DNA from: Litorimonas sp963972195
Lineage (GTDB): Bacteria > Pseudomonadota > Alphaproteobacteria > Caulobacterales > Maricaulaceae
Assembly: GCA_963972195.1 (NCBI GenBank)
Contig: CAXATH010000001.1
Location: 62,001-126,000, forward strand
DNA: 64,000 nucleotides
Direction: 5' to 3'
The first letter of the stretch is position 1. Every line of letters starts with the position of its first letter. The translations under genes were made by a program, and so were the position numbers. Positions 17,357 to 26,361 of the stretch are shown here, piece after piece. The notes beneath the pieces are model-generated. The model was not told the origin of the DNA. It worked only from the letters and a program-made list of their open reading frames with translations, and ran no database searches.

Positions 17357-18769
17357 TCAGGCGCTTTCTTCGAGATAGTCCCCTGAATTCCTATTCTCTA
17401 GGTCCAGAATGACCCGTCCGATTGTCAGATCGCTAGACTCGTGAATGAGAGCCTCTGCGATAGTATGGTCAATGGCGAGAGTGAGAGGGGAATTCGGCGT
17501 CCCACCTTCAAAAGCCGTACACGCAACCAGCCCTTTGACCCGTTCAAGAACTATTTTCGCGTCGTCTTCAGTCGAGCCCGGGAACATCAGTAAGAAACGA
17601 TCATCGTCGTAAATTGCGACAGAATCCTGCATACGAACGAGGTTTTTGAGCATTTGCCCAAATTGCATAAGTGCGTTTTCGGCATATTCAGATGAAACGT
17701 GCTCTGAACAAAAGAGGCGGGGGCGAACGGCCAACAGAGTAACAGGTTGCTTAACCTTGTGGTTAGCCCTGAAAACGCGTGCTGCATGTCGTTCGATAAA
17801 GGTTCTCGTGAAACAGCCACTCTTTTCACAAATTGAGCTGTGATCGCCTAGTGATTCAAATTCCCCTTTCAGGTTGTCATGAAGTCGATGATAATTGGCG
17901 AGTTCTAAAATACGTCCACTTATCTCTTTGACGTCTGATTTAACATTCACGATATCCCGCGCGCCGTGATGTTCGGCTTTATCAAACTGCGCGAATTCAC
18001 CGTCCTTCACGAGGAAAAGCGTGGGAACATGAAACAACCGCGCATTGCGCCGCATAGTTTCAGAGATGGACAGAGCAGGTTCTGGATGCTCAAGCGCGTT
18101 CATTACAACCGCATCAAACTTGCTTTCATGAAGATAGTCAAAAGCGCTAAAGGAGGTGAAGGCGGCGACAGTGTCCACATTTCTAGATTGAAGTGCGTTT
18201 ATGACCACCATAAATCCGGGTGAAGCCTGCCCAATAAACAACACCCGAAAAGGTGGATGTTGCCCGTCATCCTCAATAATAACGGTTTGGCCAAAATCCT
18301 TTTCAAGCGTTTCCACTCGCAATTTGATTTCCCGCTCCATAGCACCCAGACGGATAAGAGAATTTACGCGGTTAGCAATCTGGGATGCATGAACCGGCTC
18401 AATAAGAACTGTATCGAAAATTGTCTGAGGATTTGATTGAGGAACCGGCAACACACCAATAACTGGAATCTCGTGTGGCGTGAAGTGGGACTTCAGAATC
18501 CGTAAAACACCCTCCGTTTTTTCAGGAAATTTTACAAAATGAGAGATAATCGCAGCGGGCGCTCGTTTCGGCGCAGCTGATAGAGTTTTGCCGTCATAAA
18601 ATGAGATTTGTACGTCATAACGAAGCCCGCGAAGTTGAACCGCGAGCTCCTTTATTTTCTCGACTGAATCAGTCGCAATAAGTATGCGCGATGTCGTGGT
18701 TACCCGGGACCTTCGATGGGTCTCACCGGATAGTTTTGTCAGGTTTTGCGCAGAATCGGACATAGCCAT
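17357..18769 (-). CDS. REC-REC-degenerate GGDEF protein, PopA/PleD-like
   Basis: The 470-aa protein has the architecture of Caulobacter PleD and PopA: receiver-like domain 1 (about 27-140), receiver-like domain 2 (173-295) and a GGDEF-like domain (300-455). Both receivers appear to lack the phospho-acceptor Asp: ISHFVKFP at 75-82 where LDxxMP is expected, and VMNALEHPE at 222-230. The GGDEF signature is replaced by DDDRF (388-392), so no cyclase activity is expected. The inhibitory-site motif RxxD is kept (RMQD, 379-382) with the exact five-residue spacing to the active-site position. A c-di-GMP-binding effector role, as for PopA, is inferred. It converges with mfd. Confidence 0.78.
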   Translation of the reverse strand: MAMSDSAQNLTKLSGETHRRSRVTTTSRILIATDSVEKIKELAVQLRGLRYDVQISFYDGKTLSAAPKRAPAAIISHFVKFPEKTEGVLRILKSHFTPHEIPVIGVLPVPQSNPQTIFDTVLIEPVHASQIANRVNSLIRLGAMEREIKLRVETLEKDFGQTVIIEDDGQHPPFRVLFIGQASPGFMVVINALQSRNVDTVAAFTSFSAFDYLHESKFDAVVMNALEHPEPALSISETMRRNARLFHVPTLFLVKDGEFAQFDKAEHHGARDIVNVKSDVKEISGRILELANYHRLHDNLKGEFESLGDHSSICEKSGCFTRTFIERHAARVFRANHKVKQPVTLLAVRPRLFCSEHVSSEYAENALMQFGQMLKNLVRMQDSVAIYDDDRFLLMFPGSTEDDAKIVLERVKGLVACTAFEGGTPNSPLTLAIDHTIAEALIHESSDLTIGRVILDLENRNSGDYLEESA

Positions 18770-18825
18770 AAACTAAGCCCAAATACTTTCTTCTCTCTTA
18801 ACCTCGCGGAGGCCAGACAGAGATA

Positions 18826-20679
18826 TTACCAACCGCAGGTCCGGTCTTTATTCTGCTCTTCCAGGTAAGACTGCAAAGGCTCGAAATACTCAAGAATCGC
18901 AGACCCGTCCATTTCACGGGAGCCGGTGAAAGCTTCCAAAGCATCAGGCCAAGGCTTGGACGCGCCCATTTCCATCATCGCGTTGAACTTTTGTCCGACT
19001 TCCTGATTTCCGTAGACCGAACACCTGTGGAGCGGTCCTTCGAATCCCGCAGCGTCGCAGGCGGCCTTGTGGAACTGGAACTGCAAAATATGAGCGAGGA
19101 AATAACGCATATATGGCGTGTTGCCAGGAATGTGATATTTTGCGCCTGGGTCAAAGGCATCAGCCGGGCGAGGGGCAGGGGGCTTCACGCCTTGATACTC
19201 TTCACGTAATTCCCACCATCCTTCATTATACCCGGCGGGGGAAATTTCACCGGAAAAGACTTTCCAACGCCACTGATCAACCATCAGACCGAAAGGCAAG
19301 AACGCGACCTTGTCCATGGCCTGACGCATCAATAGCGCGAGATCGGCATCTTCGCCCGGGACGTTTTCTTCATCGAGCAACCCAATTTTAACAAGATAAT
19401 CAGGCGTGATGGACAGGGCTATCATGTCACCAATAGCTTCATGAAAGCCATCATTAGCGCCGTTTCGATAAAATACTGGCTGGTTCTTATAAGCCCGCTG
19501 ATAAAAATTGTGCCCCAGTTCATGATGAACCGTGGAAAAATCTTCTCCGGTGACTTTCGTGCACATTTTGATCCGAATATCGTCTTGTTCGTCTATGTCC
19601 CAAGCAGAGGCATGACACACGACTTCCCGGTCCTCGGGTTTTGTGATGAGCGAGCGCTCATAAAACGTGTCGGGTAGGGGCTCGAATCCCATTGAGGTAA
19701 AGAACTTCTCTGCGGTTTGAACCATTTTAAGAGCGTCATAGTCATTCACCTCAAGCCGTTCTGTTGTATCCACGCCCTCAGCGGCCCCTTCGGGCGCAAC
19801 GGCGTCATAAACATTGCCCCATTGCTGAGCCCACATATTGCCGAGGAGATCTGCACGAATGGGTTCGTCCAGGGGAACGACTTCATCGCCATATTTGCCA
19901 TTCAGCTCAGCCCGAACATTACAATGTAGCTGGTCATAAAGGGGTTTTACCTGATTCCAGAGACGGTTGGTTTCGGCGATGAAATCGTCGGCATCCATGT
20001 CATATCCGCCGCGCCACAAAGCCCCTGCATCTTCATAACCAAGCTCTTGAGCGCCATCATTGACGATTTCGACCATGCGGGCATAATCGTTTTTCATTGC
20101 AGGCGATACTGTCCGCCAGCCTTCCCAAATCGCTTTCAGCTCAGCCGGGTCGTCAGACTCGGCCATAATATCACTTGCTTCAGTGAGGGAAATCATTTCG
20201 CCCTGATATTCGAACTTCCCGGTGCCGTAAGCCGCATTCAGGTTGGTCATGATTTCTGAAAGTTCCTTGGCCGCCCCAGCGCGTTCAGGGGCGGGAAAGT
20301 TGGACGCGCGTTTCAAGCTGTCGACTTTCCGGCGCATATCATCCGGTAATGCGAGATCATTAAATTTCTTGGCCTCGTTTGCGAGACGCGTATCTAGCAA
20401 AGCAGATTGTTCCGATGCTTTGGAGGCAAGCCAGTTCGTGTCCTCTGTAATAAAATTATTGTTCACCCAAGCCACGCGAGCCTCATACTCATTAAGAGTG
20501 GATTTTTCCCGCTCGGCCATTTCCAGAAATTCTTTTGCGTCCTGAACGGTAGGTTGAGAATTAGGGCTCGCCGCCTCGACCATTTTGTCCACATTTTCAG
20601 AAGGGCTCTCGACAGAACCACCACACCCGGCAAGGGTGAGTGCCAAAACGCTGGCGGCAGATGATAAAAACAGCTTCAT
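18826..20679 (-). CDS. M2 family peptidyl-dipeptidase (ACE-like) lipoprotein
   Basis: This 617-aa homologue of angiotensin-converting enzyme removes C-terminal dipeptides in a zinc-dependent way. A lipoprotein signal is clear (lipobox LAGC, Cys19). The zinc site is HELGH near residue 386 with the downstream third ligand in FHEAIGD. A GAGGAC ribosome site precedes the ATG. Bacterial M2 enzymes are common in Caulobacterales and Xanthomonadales; the physiological substrate is unknown. It is divergent from hemH across a 145-base gap. Confidence 0.94.
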   Translation of the reverse strand: MKLFLSSAASVLALTLAGCGGSVESPSENVDKMVEAASPNSQPTVQDAKEFLEMAEREKSTLNEYEARVAWVNNNFITEDTNWLASKASEQSALLDTRLANEAKKFNDLALPDDMRRKVDSLKRASNFPAPERAGAAKELSEIMTNLNAAYGTGKFEYQGEMISLTEASDIMAESDDPAELKAIWEGWRTVSPAMKNDYARMVEIVNDGAQELGYEDAGALWRGGYDMDADDFIAETNRLWNQVKPLYDQLHCNVRAELNGKYGDEVVPLDEPIRADLLGNMWAQQWGNVYDAVAPEGAAEGVDTTERLEVNDYDALKMVQTAEKFFTSMGFEPLPDTFYERSLITKPEDREVVCHASAWDIDEQDDIRIKMCTKVTGEDFSTVHHELGHNFYQRAYKNQPVFYRNGANDGFHEAIGDMIALSITPDYLVKIGLLDEENVPGEDADLALLMRQAMDKVAFLPFGLMVDQWRWKVFSGEISPAGYNEGWWELREEYQGVKPPAPRPADAFDPGAKYHIPGNTPYMRYFLAHILQFQFHKAACDAAGFEGPLHRCSVYGNQEVGQKFNAMMEMGASKPWPDALEAFTGSREMDGSAILEYFEPLQSYLEEQNKDRTCGW

Positions 20680-20824
20680 ATTGTCCTCTTATATTTTTGC
20701 GAAGTTTAGTGTTTAAACGAGGCAAGTCCAATCTTACAATTAACCTTATTCGTAACCCCTCTTGCGAGAAGGTCAATGATGTCAATGAGGTTGGCATTAT
20801 ATCATGTTTCTACGGAGCCTGAAT

Positions 20825-21835
20825 ATGACATCCAAAACCGGACTGCTTCTGGTTAATCTTGGCTCACCTGACGCCCCGACGGCTCAGGCTACGCGTCGAT
20901 ATTTGGCCGAATTTTTACATGACCCTCGCGTCATAGATACGTCTCGTTGGATTTGGTGTCCGATTTTACACGGTGTAATCCTACGGGTTCGTCCGTCAAA
21001 ATCGGCAAAGGCTTACCGCTCTATATGGAATGAACCCGAATTTCCAAACCTAGACAAGTTGGTCGACACGGCGCCTCTCGTGCGAATTACGGAAGCTCAA
21101 ACAACGGGCGTCCAAGCTATTTTCGGAGACAAGGTTCATGTCGAAACCGCTATGCGTTATGGCAATCCATCTATTGCGTTCGCGATTGACAAGCTAACAG
21201 CGACAGGTTGCACACGGATTGCTGTATTGCCGCTCTACCCCCAATTTGCTGGCGCAACGACGGCTTCGGTTTTTGACGGTGTCGCAAAGGCGATCAAGGG
21301 ACGGATGGATGTACCGGAAATACGTTTCCTCAGAGACTATTACCAGGAAGAGGGTTTTATCAAATGCCTGGCCGATAGCCTGACAGATCATTTGGATACA
21401 CTTGACTGGAAACCGGATGCAATCCTCACCTCTTACCACGGCCTTCCGCAAAGCTATGTCGACAAGGGTGACCCATACCAATCTGAATGTTTAAAAACGA
21501 CTGCATTATTGAGAGAGCATACTGGCCATTCGAAGGACTATCTCTATTCAACCTTTCAGTCGCGTTTTGGTCCGAAAGCCTGGTTGCAGCCTTATACCGA
21601 CAAGACATTGGAAAAATTGCCGTCACAGGGCGTAAAAAACGTGGCTGTCATGATGCCAGGTTTTGCAGCAGACTGTCTCGAAACTTTAGAGGAAATCAAG
21701 ATCGAGGCACGCGACAGCTTTTTGGAAGCAGGCGGCGAAAACTTTACGTCTGTGCCTTGTTTGAATACCCGCCCGGATCACATAAGATTCCTAGCCGGTC
21801 TGGCGCAAGAGAAGCTTTTAAACGGATGGCTGTAG
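20825..21835 (+). CDS. hemH: Ferrochelatase
   Basis: Ferrochelatase inserts iron into protoporphyrin IX in the last step of haem synthesis. The 336-aa protein shows LLLVNLGSPDAPT, the catalytic-His segment SYHGLPQSYVDKGDPYQSEC, and the ETLEEI acidic helix. GGAG at 20814-20817 sits seven bases before the ATG at 20825; an upstream in-frame ATG at 20804 lies before this site and is rejected. Its last 18 bases overlap the convergent kinase gene. Confidence 0.96.
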   Translation: MTSKTGLLLVNLGSPDAPTAQATRRYLAEFLHDPRVIDTSRWIWCPILHGVILRVRPSKSAKAYRSIWNEPEFPNLDKLVDTAPLVRITEAQTTGVQAIFGDKVHVETAMRYGNPSIAFAIDKLTATGCTRIAVLPLYPQFAGATTASVFDGVAKAIKGRMDVPEIRFLRDYYQEEGFIKCLADSLTDHLDTLDWKPDAILTSYHGLPQSYVDKGDPYQSECLKTTALLREHTGHSKDYLYSTFQSRFGPKAWLQPYTDKTLEKLPSQGVKNVAVMMPGFAADCLETLEEIKIEARDSFLEAGGENFTSVPCLNTRPDHIRFLAGLAQEKLLNGWL

Positions 21836-22462
21836 CTTTTCGAATATGTCTTCAACCGTGTTTTTTGGATCTAGAATATATTCGCTGGAAAGAACTGCAT
21901 CGGCCAAAGCCTCATAACTTTCGGCTCTGGCCTCGAGTAATTTTGGGTAGGATTCCAACACGGCGTCTTGGTCAGTTTGCCCAAGGTTTTGGTCAAAGTA
22001 ATTTTTCCAAATCAGCGGTTTGGGCTGCTGGAAATATTGAACCTTTAATCTTTCCAATGCCGCTTCGCTCGCTTGGATATATACGACGTAGTGCGTTTCA
22101 CATAACACTTGGAGGACGTCGTCTCCTGTATAGATAACGCTTCCCGTGGTATCGAGTATAGTATTGCGTTTATTAAGGGATAACGCTTTTCGAGTCGCGG
22201 CCGTTTCAAGCGCGATCGACCTTTTTTCTCGGTCTGAGTAACCGTCGGAATAGGGCTGTCCCTGCCATTCAGCAAAACTGGCCATGTCGTCATGCCCAAG
22301 TTCTTCCCAGATCAATTTGTCGACTTCAACAAGCTCAAAATCGAACCGCTCAGCCAATCGCGTGGCTGTATAACTTTTCCCGATATTCGACATGCCGATA
22401 AACGCGAGACGCAATTTTCCGGACCTAAAACGGCTTTCAAAGTCTGATCGGTTCAGTTTCAT
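21818..22462 (-). CDS. P-loop NTPase, shikimate-kinase-like fold
   Basis: This 214-aa protein has Walker A GMSNIGKS (residues 23-30), an EVDKLIWEELG segment at the place of the shikimate-kinase acidic motif, and ILDTTGSVIY resembling a Walker B strand. It looks like a small-molecule or nucleoside kinase of the shikimate/gluconate kinase superfamily, but the shikimate-binding residues are not evident. It lies two bases after the thrC stop, so the pair is probably co-transcribed, and its 3' end overlaps hemH. The substrate is not recognised. Confidence 0.7.
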   Translation of the reverse strand: MKLNRSDFESRFRSGKLRLAFIGMSNIGKSYTATRLAERFDFELVEVDKLIWEELGHDDMASFAEWQGQPYSDGYSDREKRSIALETAATRKALSLNKRNTILDTTGSVIYTGDDVLQVLCETHYVVYIQASEAALERLKVQYFQQPKPLIWKNYFDQNLGQTDQDAVLESYPKLLEARAESYEALADAVLSSEYILDPKNTVEDIFEKLQPSV

Positions 22463-22464
22463 CT

Positions 22465-23808
22465 CTATCCGAGATAGTCGGAAAGCGCGTCAAGCGTCGG
22501 GGCAAGGGACGTTACGCGTTTCTTCTGGTTCATGGATTTAGCTAAAGGCTCTGGTAGCTTAATTTTAGTATCAATTATGCGCTCGACACTATCAGCGAAT
22601 TTTGCCGGATGCGCTGTTGCGACGGTCACCTTTATGAACTCTCGTTCAACATCTTTTGAGAACGCCTCCATAGCCAGATGCCCCACAGCTGTATGCGGGC
22701 ACATAATATATCCGGTTTTATTGAAAATCCGTCTAAGGTGACGTTCTGTTTCTTCGTCGGAGAAAGACGCGCCCCAGCAAAGTTCTGAGACCGTATCGAA
22801 ATCTTTGTCCAGGAGGTCCAGAATACGCGGAAAGTTATTTGGTCGCCCGATATCCATCGCATTGGAAAGTGTCGGCACAGAGGGCCGGGGTCGATACTCG
22901 CCGTCTTCCAAGTAATCAACGAACGGATCGTTCGTGTTGTTACCAACAACAAAACGATCAATGGGGGCGCCCATTTTCTTGGCGATAATTCCGCCGGTCA
23001 GATTGCCGAGATTGCCTGAAGGTATCGAATAAACGAGGGGCACCCCTGGATGGGCAGCCTTAACCTGCAAGGACGTCCAAAAGTAATAAAAGCTTTGAGG
23101 AATAACGCGGCCGACATTGATTGAGTTGGCCGACATGAGATTATGTTTTTCACTCAAGACCTTGTCAGCAAAGGCATCTTTGACAAGTTGTTGGCAATCA
23201 TCAAAGCTGCCTTCGAGGCTTACGGCTTGGACATTGGAACTATGCCCCCCAATAGTGCAAAGTTGTTGTTCCTGAACTTTGCTGACGCCGCCTTCGGGGT
23301 AAAGTATGACAACCCGTATACCTTCTTGATCTAGAAATGCGTCTCCAACTGCGCCGCCAGTATCGCCTGAGGTGGCCACTAAAATCGTGCGGGTCTGGCC
23401 TTTGGTTTTCATCAACTCTGATGCAGAGCGTCCCATAAAGCGGGCGGCAAAATCCTTAAAAGCCAGGGTAGGGCCATGGAAAAGTTCAAGAATATACTCA
23501 TCCGCAACTTCAGTCATGGCTGTGTCCAGCTCGGCTCCTTGAAGCGTTTTTAAAGGAAGCGGAAAATTATACGCATCTTCACATAACGACTTTAAAGCGG
23601 CTTCGCTAAAAGCTTCATCAGTGAAGTTTTTAGCAAGTTCAGCGGCGCAGGCCCAAAAGGGTAGCGCGCCCAATTGGGCCGTTTCTTCTGCGTTATAAAA
23701 GGGAAGGTTATCTGGCATCCATAACCCGCCATCAGGCGCGAGAGACGCTAGTAACGCCTGACCAAAGTCAGCTTTCTCATCGAGATTAAGATGGGAATGA
23801 TAAGTCAT
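22465..23808 (-). CDS. thrC: Threonine synthase
   Basis: ThrC converts O-phosphohomoserine to threonine with PLP. The 447-aa length fits the long class with the N-terminal segment FGQALLASLAPDGGLWMP. The PLP lysine is in LAFKDFAARFMGR, followed by ATSGDTGGAV and the SIPSGNLGNLTGG phosphate-binding loop. It is followed within two bases by the P-loop kinase gene and lies 65 bases downstream of the XRE-cupin gene on the same strand. Confidence 0.97.
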   Translation of the reverse strand: MTYHSHLNLDEKADFGQALLASLAPDGGLWMPDNLPFYNAEETAQLGALPFWACAAELAKNFTDEAFSEAALKSLCEDAYNFPLPLKTLQGAELDTAMTEVADEYILELFHGPTLAFKDFAARFMGRSASELMKTKGQTRTILVATSGDTGGAVGDAFLDQEGIRVVILYPEGGVSKVQEQQLCTIGGHSSNVQAVSLEGSFDDCQQLVKDAFADKVLSEKHNLMSANSINVGRVIPQSFYYFWTSLQVKAAHPGVPLVYSIPSGNLGNLTGGIIAKKMGAPIDRFVVGNNTNDPFVDYLEDGEYRPRPSVPTLSNAMDIGRPNNFPRILDLLDKDFDTVSELCWGASFSDEETERHLRRIFNKTGYIMCPHTAVGHLAMEAFSKDVEREFIKVTVATAHPAKFADSVERIIDTKIKLPEPLAKSMNQKKRVTSLAPTLDALSDYLG

Positions 23809-23873
23809 GTAGTTTCACTAAAGGAGTTTGGGAGGGACGCAAGGATTTCCCACCAGTTGCGCAATTCGCGTTT

Positions 23874-24491
23874 TTATAAAGGTTGAGTTCGAACCATATG
23901 GGCCAAAATATTGACCATTGTCGCGTGAGCAGGTGTGTCGCCTGTATTCGTCAGGCTGTGTTCAAAGTCGCCGCGATAGCGGATCGTCTCGCCTGCCTTA
24001 GCAACCCAGTGCTTTCCCCCGATCTCGACAGTGACTTCACCGGAAAGAATACTCAGATTCTCGACGGACCCGGCTGGGTGGGGCGAACTTTTAAGTACGC
24101 CGCCCGGTTGGGCCTGAAAATCATACCATTGAACCCATTGAACTGTGTCGATCGAGCCGATTATACGGAGTTCACATAAACCATCTTCGCTTTTCAGAAG
24201 TGGAATATCCTGCACAAACAGCTTTTCTATCAGAACTTCCTGATCTTCATCAGCCGATACCATCGCCTCGACGCTGGTTTTCAGTGCAAGGCTGAGTCGG
24301 GATAGGGTTGCCAGAGATGGGTTGGTCTCATTTTTTTCAATTTGGCTAATCATGGATTTCGCGACGCCAGACATTTCGGATAATTCGCCCAAGGATAATT
24401 TATCGGCAGTCCGCAAGCGCAATATTGTTTGACCTAATTTTTCGGACAAAGCGTCGGTTTCCGGGCAGTATTGTCTTTTTTGTCTGGCCAT
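23874..24491 (-). CDS. XRE-family regulator with C-terminal cupin
   Basis: This 205-aa protein has a helix-turn-helix domain (residues 15-70, with LSLGELSEMSGVAKSMISQIE) and a cupin-2 sensor domain (about 115-195, PHPAGSVENLSILSGEVTVEIGG). Such proteins usually repress a neighbouring operon and release on ligand binding. It is divergent from the cysG-cysI-cysH operon, with a 16-bp palindrome between them, so control of sulfite/sulfate assimilation is a reasonable inference. The ligand cannot be read. Confidence 0.88.
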   Translation of the reverse strand: MARQKRQYCPETDALSEKLGQTILRLRTADKLSLGELSEMSGVAKSMISQIEKNETNPSLATLSRLSLALKTSVEAMVSADEDQEVLIEKLFVQDIPLLKSEDGLCELRIIGSIDTVQWVQWYDFQAQPGGVLKSSPHPAGSVENLSILSGEVTVEIGGKHWVAKAGETIRYRGDFEHSLTNTGDTPAHATMVNILAHMVRTQPL

Positions 24492-24572
24492 GTTCTTTCC
24501 TGTTTCGCCTTCACGCCTCTGTGATGACTTTCCGCAAACTATTTTCCGCTTGGACTAGATTTTGCTCACTTC

Positions 24573-24588
24573 GTTCTATATATAGAAC
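24573..24588. promoter_or_regulatory. Perfect 16-bp palindrome, probable operator
   Basis: GTTCTATATATAGAAC is a perfect palindrome in the 162-base gap between the XRE-cupin gene and cysG, 65 bases before the cysG ATG. It is AT-centred and placed where a promoter would sit, so it is a likely operator for the divergent regulator. It differs from the alphaproteobacterial SOS box, which is a direct repeat. Confidence 0.55.
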
Positions 24589-24653
24589 ATTCAAACAAGG
24601 CAAGTGTGTAAAGACGAGCGCTTTATCGCAAGCTTAAAACAGAGGCGGAAGAC

Positions 24654-26039
24654 ATGCGATACCTTCCTATACATATAGATACGAAAGATGCGACCCTTCG
24701 TGTTATTGGGGGCGGCGAGGCGGCGGAAGCCAAATTACGAACCCTGATAAAAACCGAAGCGCGCCTGGAAGTTGTTTCCGATTCGATCAGCGCCGAAATA
24801 TCGCGTTGGGCAGAGGATGGGCATCTGATATGGATTCAGAAATCCTTTGATATATCCGACCTAGACGGCGCCAGACTGGTTTATGCGGCTACAGAAGATG
24901 ATGCACTGAACGCAGAAATAGCCGCGGCCGCGCAGGAACATGGAGTACTTGCAAATGCGGCGGACCAAAAGTCTGCCTGTGCTTTTATTACGCCTGCCTT
25001 GGTAGACCGATCACCCGTGCTGGTCTCAATTGGAACGGAAGGCACAACGCCGGGACTTGCCCGGGCGCTAAAAGCAGACTTGGAAAAGCGCCTGCCGGCT
25101 GATCTGGGAAAACTCGCTTTGCTCACGAAAAAACTTCGGGCCAAAGTCAAAACGCATTTACCAGATCTGTCAGACCGTCAAACCTTTTGGGCGAGAATAT
25201 TTGGTGGGAATGACCTCACACATCAGTTGAGAAGTGACGTCAAGACTTTCACAGAAACTGTTGAAAATGCATTATTAAATCAATCAACGGTGAAAACAGG
25301 GCAAGTGGCGCTCGTAGGGGCGGGTCCGGGTAATCCTGACTTGCTGACCTTTGCCGCGCAGCAAGCCCTTCACGGCGCAGATGTCATTATATATGACCGA
25401 CTTGTCAGCCAAGAGGTCTTAGAGTTAGGGCGCCGCGAGGCTGAGTATATTTATGTTGGCAAGACACCCAACGGCCCGTCCGTTACCCAAGACGACATCA
25501 ATTCGATATTGGTTGATAAGGCCCTCAAAGGTTTTCATGTCGTACGCCTGAAAGGTGGGGATCCGCTCATTTTTGGCCGCGCCGACGAAGAAATTTCTGT
25601 ATTAAATGAGGCGGGTATTCCTTTCCGAATCGTACCTGGCATAACGGCGGCGGCCGGAGCGTCTGCAGAAATCGGAGCGTCTCTGACAACGCGCGGCAAA
25701 AACTCTTCAGTCACCTTACTAACGGGACATGACGCCAAGGGTTACGCCGAACAGGATTGGAAGACGCTTGCCAAGCAAGGTTCGCGAGCGATTGTATATA
25801 TGGGTGTTGGAGCGTCCAGATTTATTCAAGGGCGATTACTTATTCACGGCGCCTCTAGCGACACACCTGTCACCGTGGTCGAGAACGCAACCCGTCCGAA
25901 CCAGAAGATCGTGAGCACAAAGCTTTCATCTTTGGCCGATGATATGGCTAAATCTGATATAAAAGGCCCAGCGGTTCTAATGCTTGGTTACTCGGCCAAT
26001 AAAGCTGAGATTCCTGATATTTTAAAGGCTGTTTCATGA
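24654..26039 (+). CDS. cysG: Siroheme synthase CysG (methyltransferase/dehydrogenase/ferrochelatase)
   Basis: CysG makes siroheme from uroporphyrinogen III for the sulfite reductase encoded downstream. The 461-aa fusion has the N-terminal NAD-binding precorrin-2 dehydrogenase/ferrochelatase part (residues 1-205, IGGGEAAEAKLR) and the C-terminal SUMT methyltransferase part (217-455, LVGAGPGNPDLLT, RLKGGDPLIFGR, VVPGITAAAG-like). First gene of the operon; its stop overlaps the DUF2849 start by four bases (ATGA). Confidence 0.96.
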   Translation: MRYLPIHIDTKDATLRVIGGGEAAEAKLRTLIKTEARLEVVSDSISAEISRWAEDGHLIWIQKSFDISDLDGARLVYAATEDDALNAEIAAAAQEHGVLANAADQKSACAFITPALVDRSPVLVSIGTEGTTPGLARALKADLEKRLPADLGKLALLTKKLRAKVKTHLPDLSDRQTFWARIFGGNDLTHQLRSDVKTFTETVENALLNQSTVKTGQVALVGAGPGNPDLLTFAAQQALHGADVIIYDRLVSQEVLELGRREAEYIYVGKTPNGPSVTQDDINSILVDKALKGFHVVRLKGGDPLIFGRADEEISVLNEAGIPFRIVPGITAAAGASAEIGASLTTRGKNSSVTLLTGHDAKGYAEQDWKTLAKQGSRAIVYMGVGASRFIQGRLLIHGASSDTPVTVVENATRPNQKIVSTKLSSLADDMAKSDIKGPAVLMLGYSANKAEIPDILKAVS

Positions 26040-26359
26040 GCTCTGCAAAACACAAAGGGAAGGGACCTCAATCCCTTACCGCCAATACTTTACGGGATGG
26101 GCTCAGTGTCTGGCTCACGCCGGAATTTGAGTGGTCCATGAAATATGCGGAAGCCCTAGCGACCGAAGATGATGACGTGATTGAAAAGATGGAAGCTTTT
26201 GGCGAAAAAAGCGAACACGCCAATGATGTCGTCGCGCCTTACTTCATTGATGTGGAAGTGGAGACGGGTCTTCCCGTCCGCTACCGCGAAAAATTCCGTG
26301 TCAGAGGCCCTAGCTATGACACGGCCACACTTGTTCCTCTTGATATTCAAAAGGTCTAA
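26036..26359 (+). CDS. DUF2849 family protein of the sulfite-reductase operon
   Basis: This is a 107-aa cytosolic protein without signal or membrane segments. The family is found in alphaproteobacteria almost always between siroheme synthase and the sulfite/nitrite reductase, as here. Recognisable parts are TANTLRDGLSVWL near residue 16 and VETGLPVRYREKFRVRGPS near the end. Biochemical role unknown; context suggests help to sulfite reductase. It overlaps cysG by four bases and lies two bases before cysI. Confidence 0.9.
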   Translation: MSSAKHKGKGPQSLTANTLRDGLSVWLTPEFEWSMKYAEALATEDDDVIEKMEAFGEKSEHANDVVAPYFIDVEVETGLPVRYREKFRVRGPSYDTATLVPLDIQKV

Positions 26360-26361
26360 TC

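Noticed and set aside
21487..22137. 216-codon open frame on the plus strand
   Set aside because: It spans the 3' ends of hemH and the antisense of the kinase; composition is shadow-like and both real genes are well supported.
24573..24588. Possible SOS box
   Set aside because: It begins GTTC and is TATA-rich, but the second half is GAAC; alphaproteobacterial LexA reads a direct GTTC-N7-GTTC repeat.
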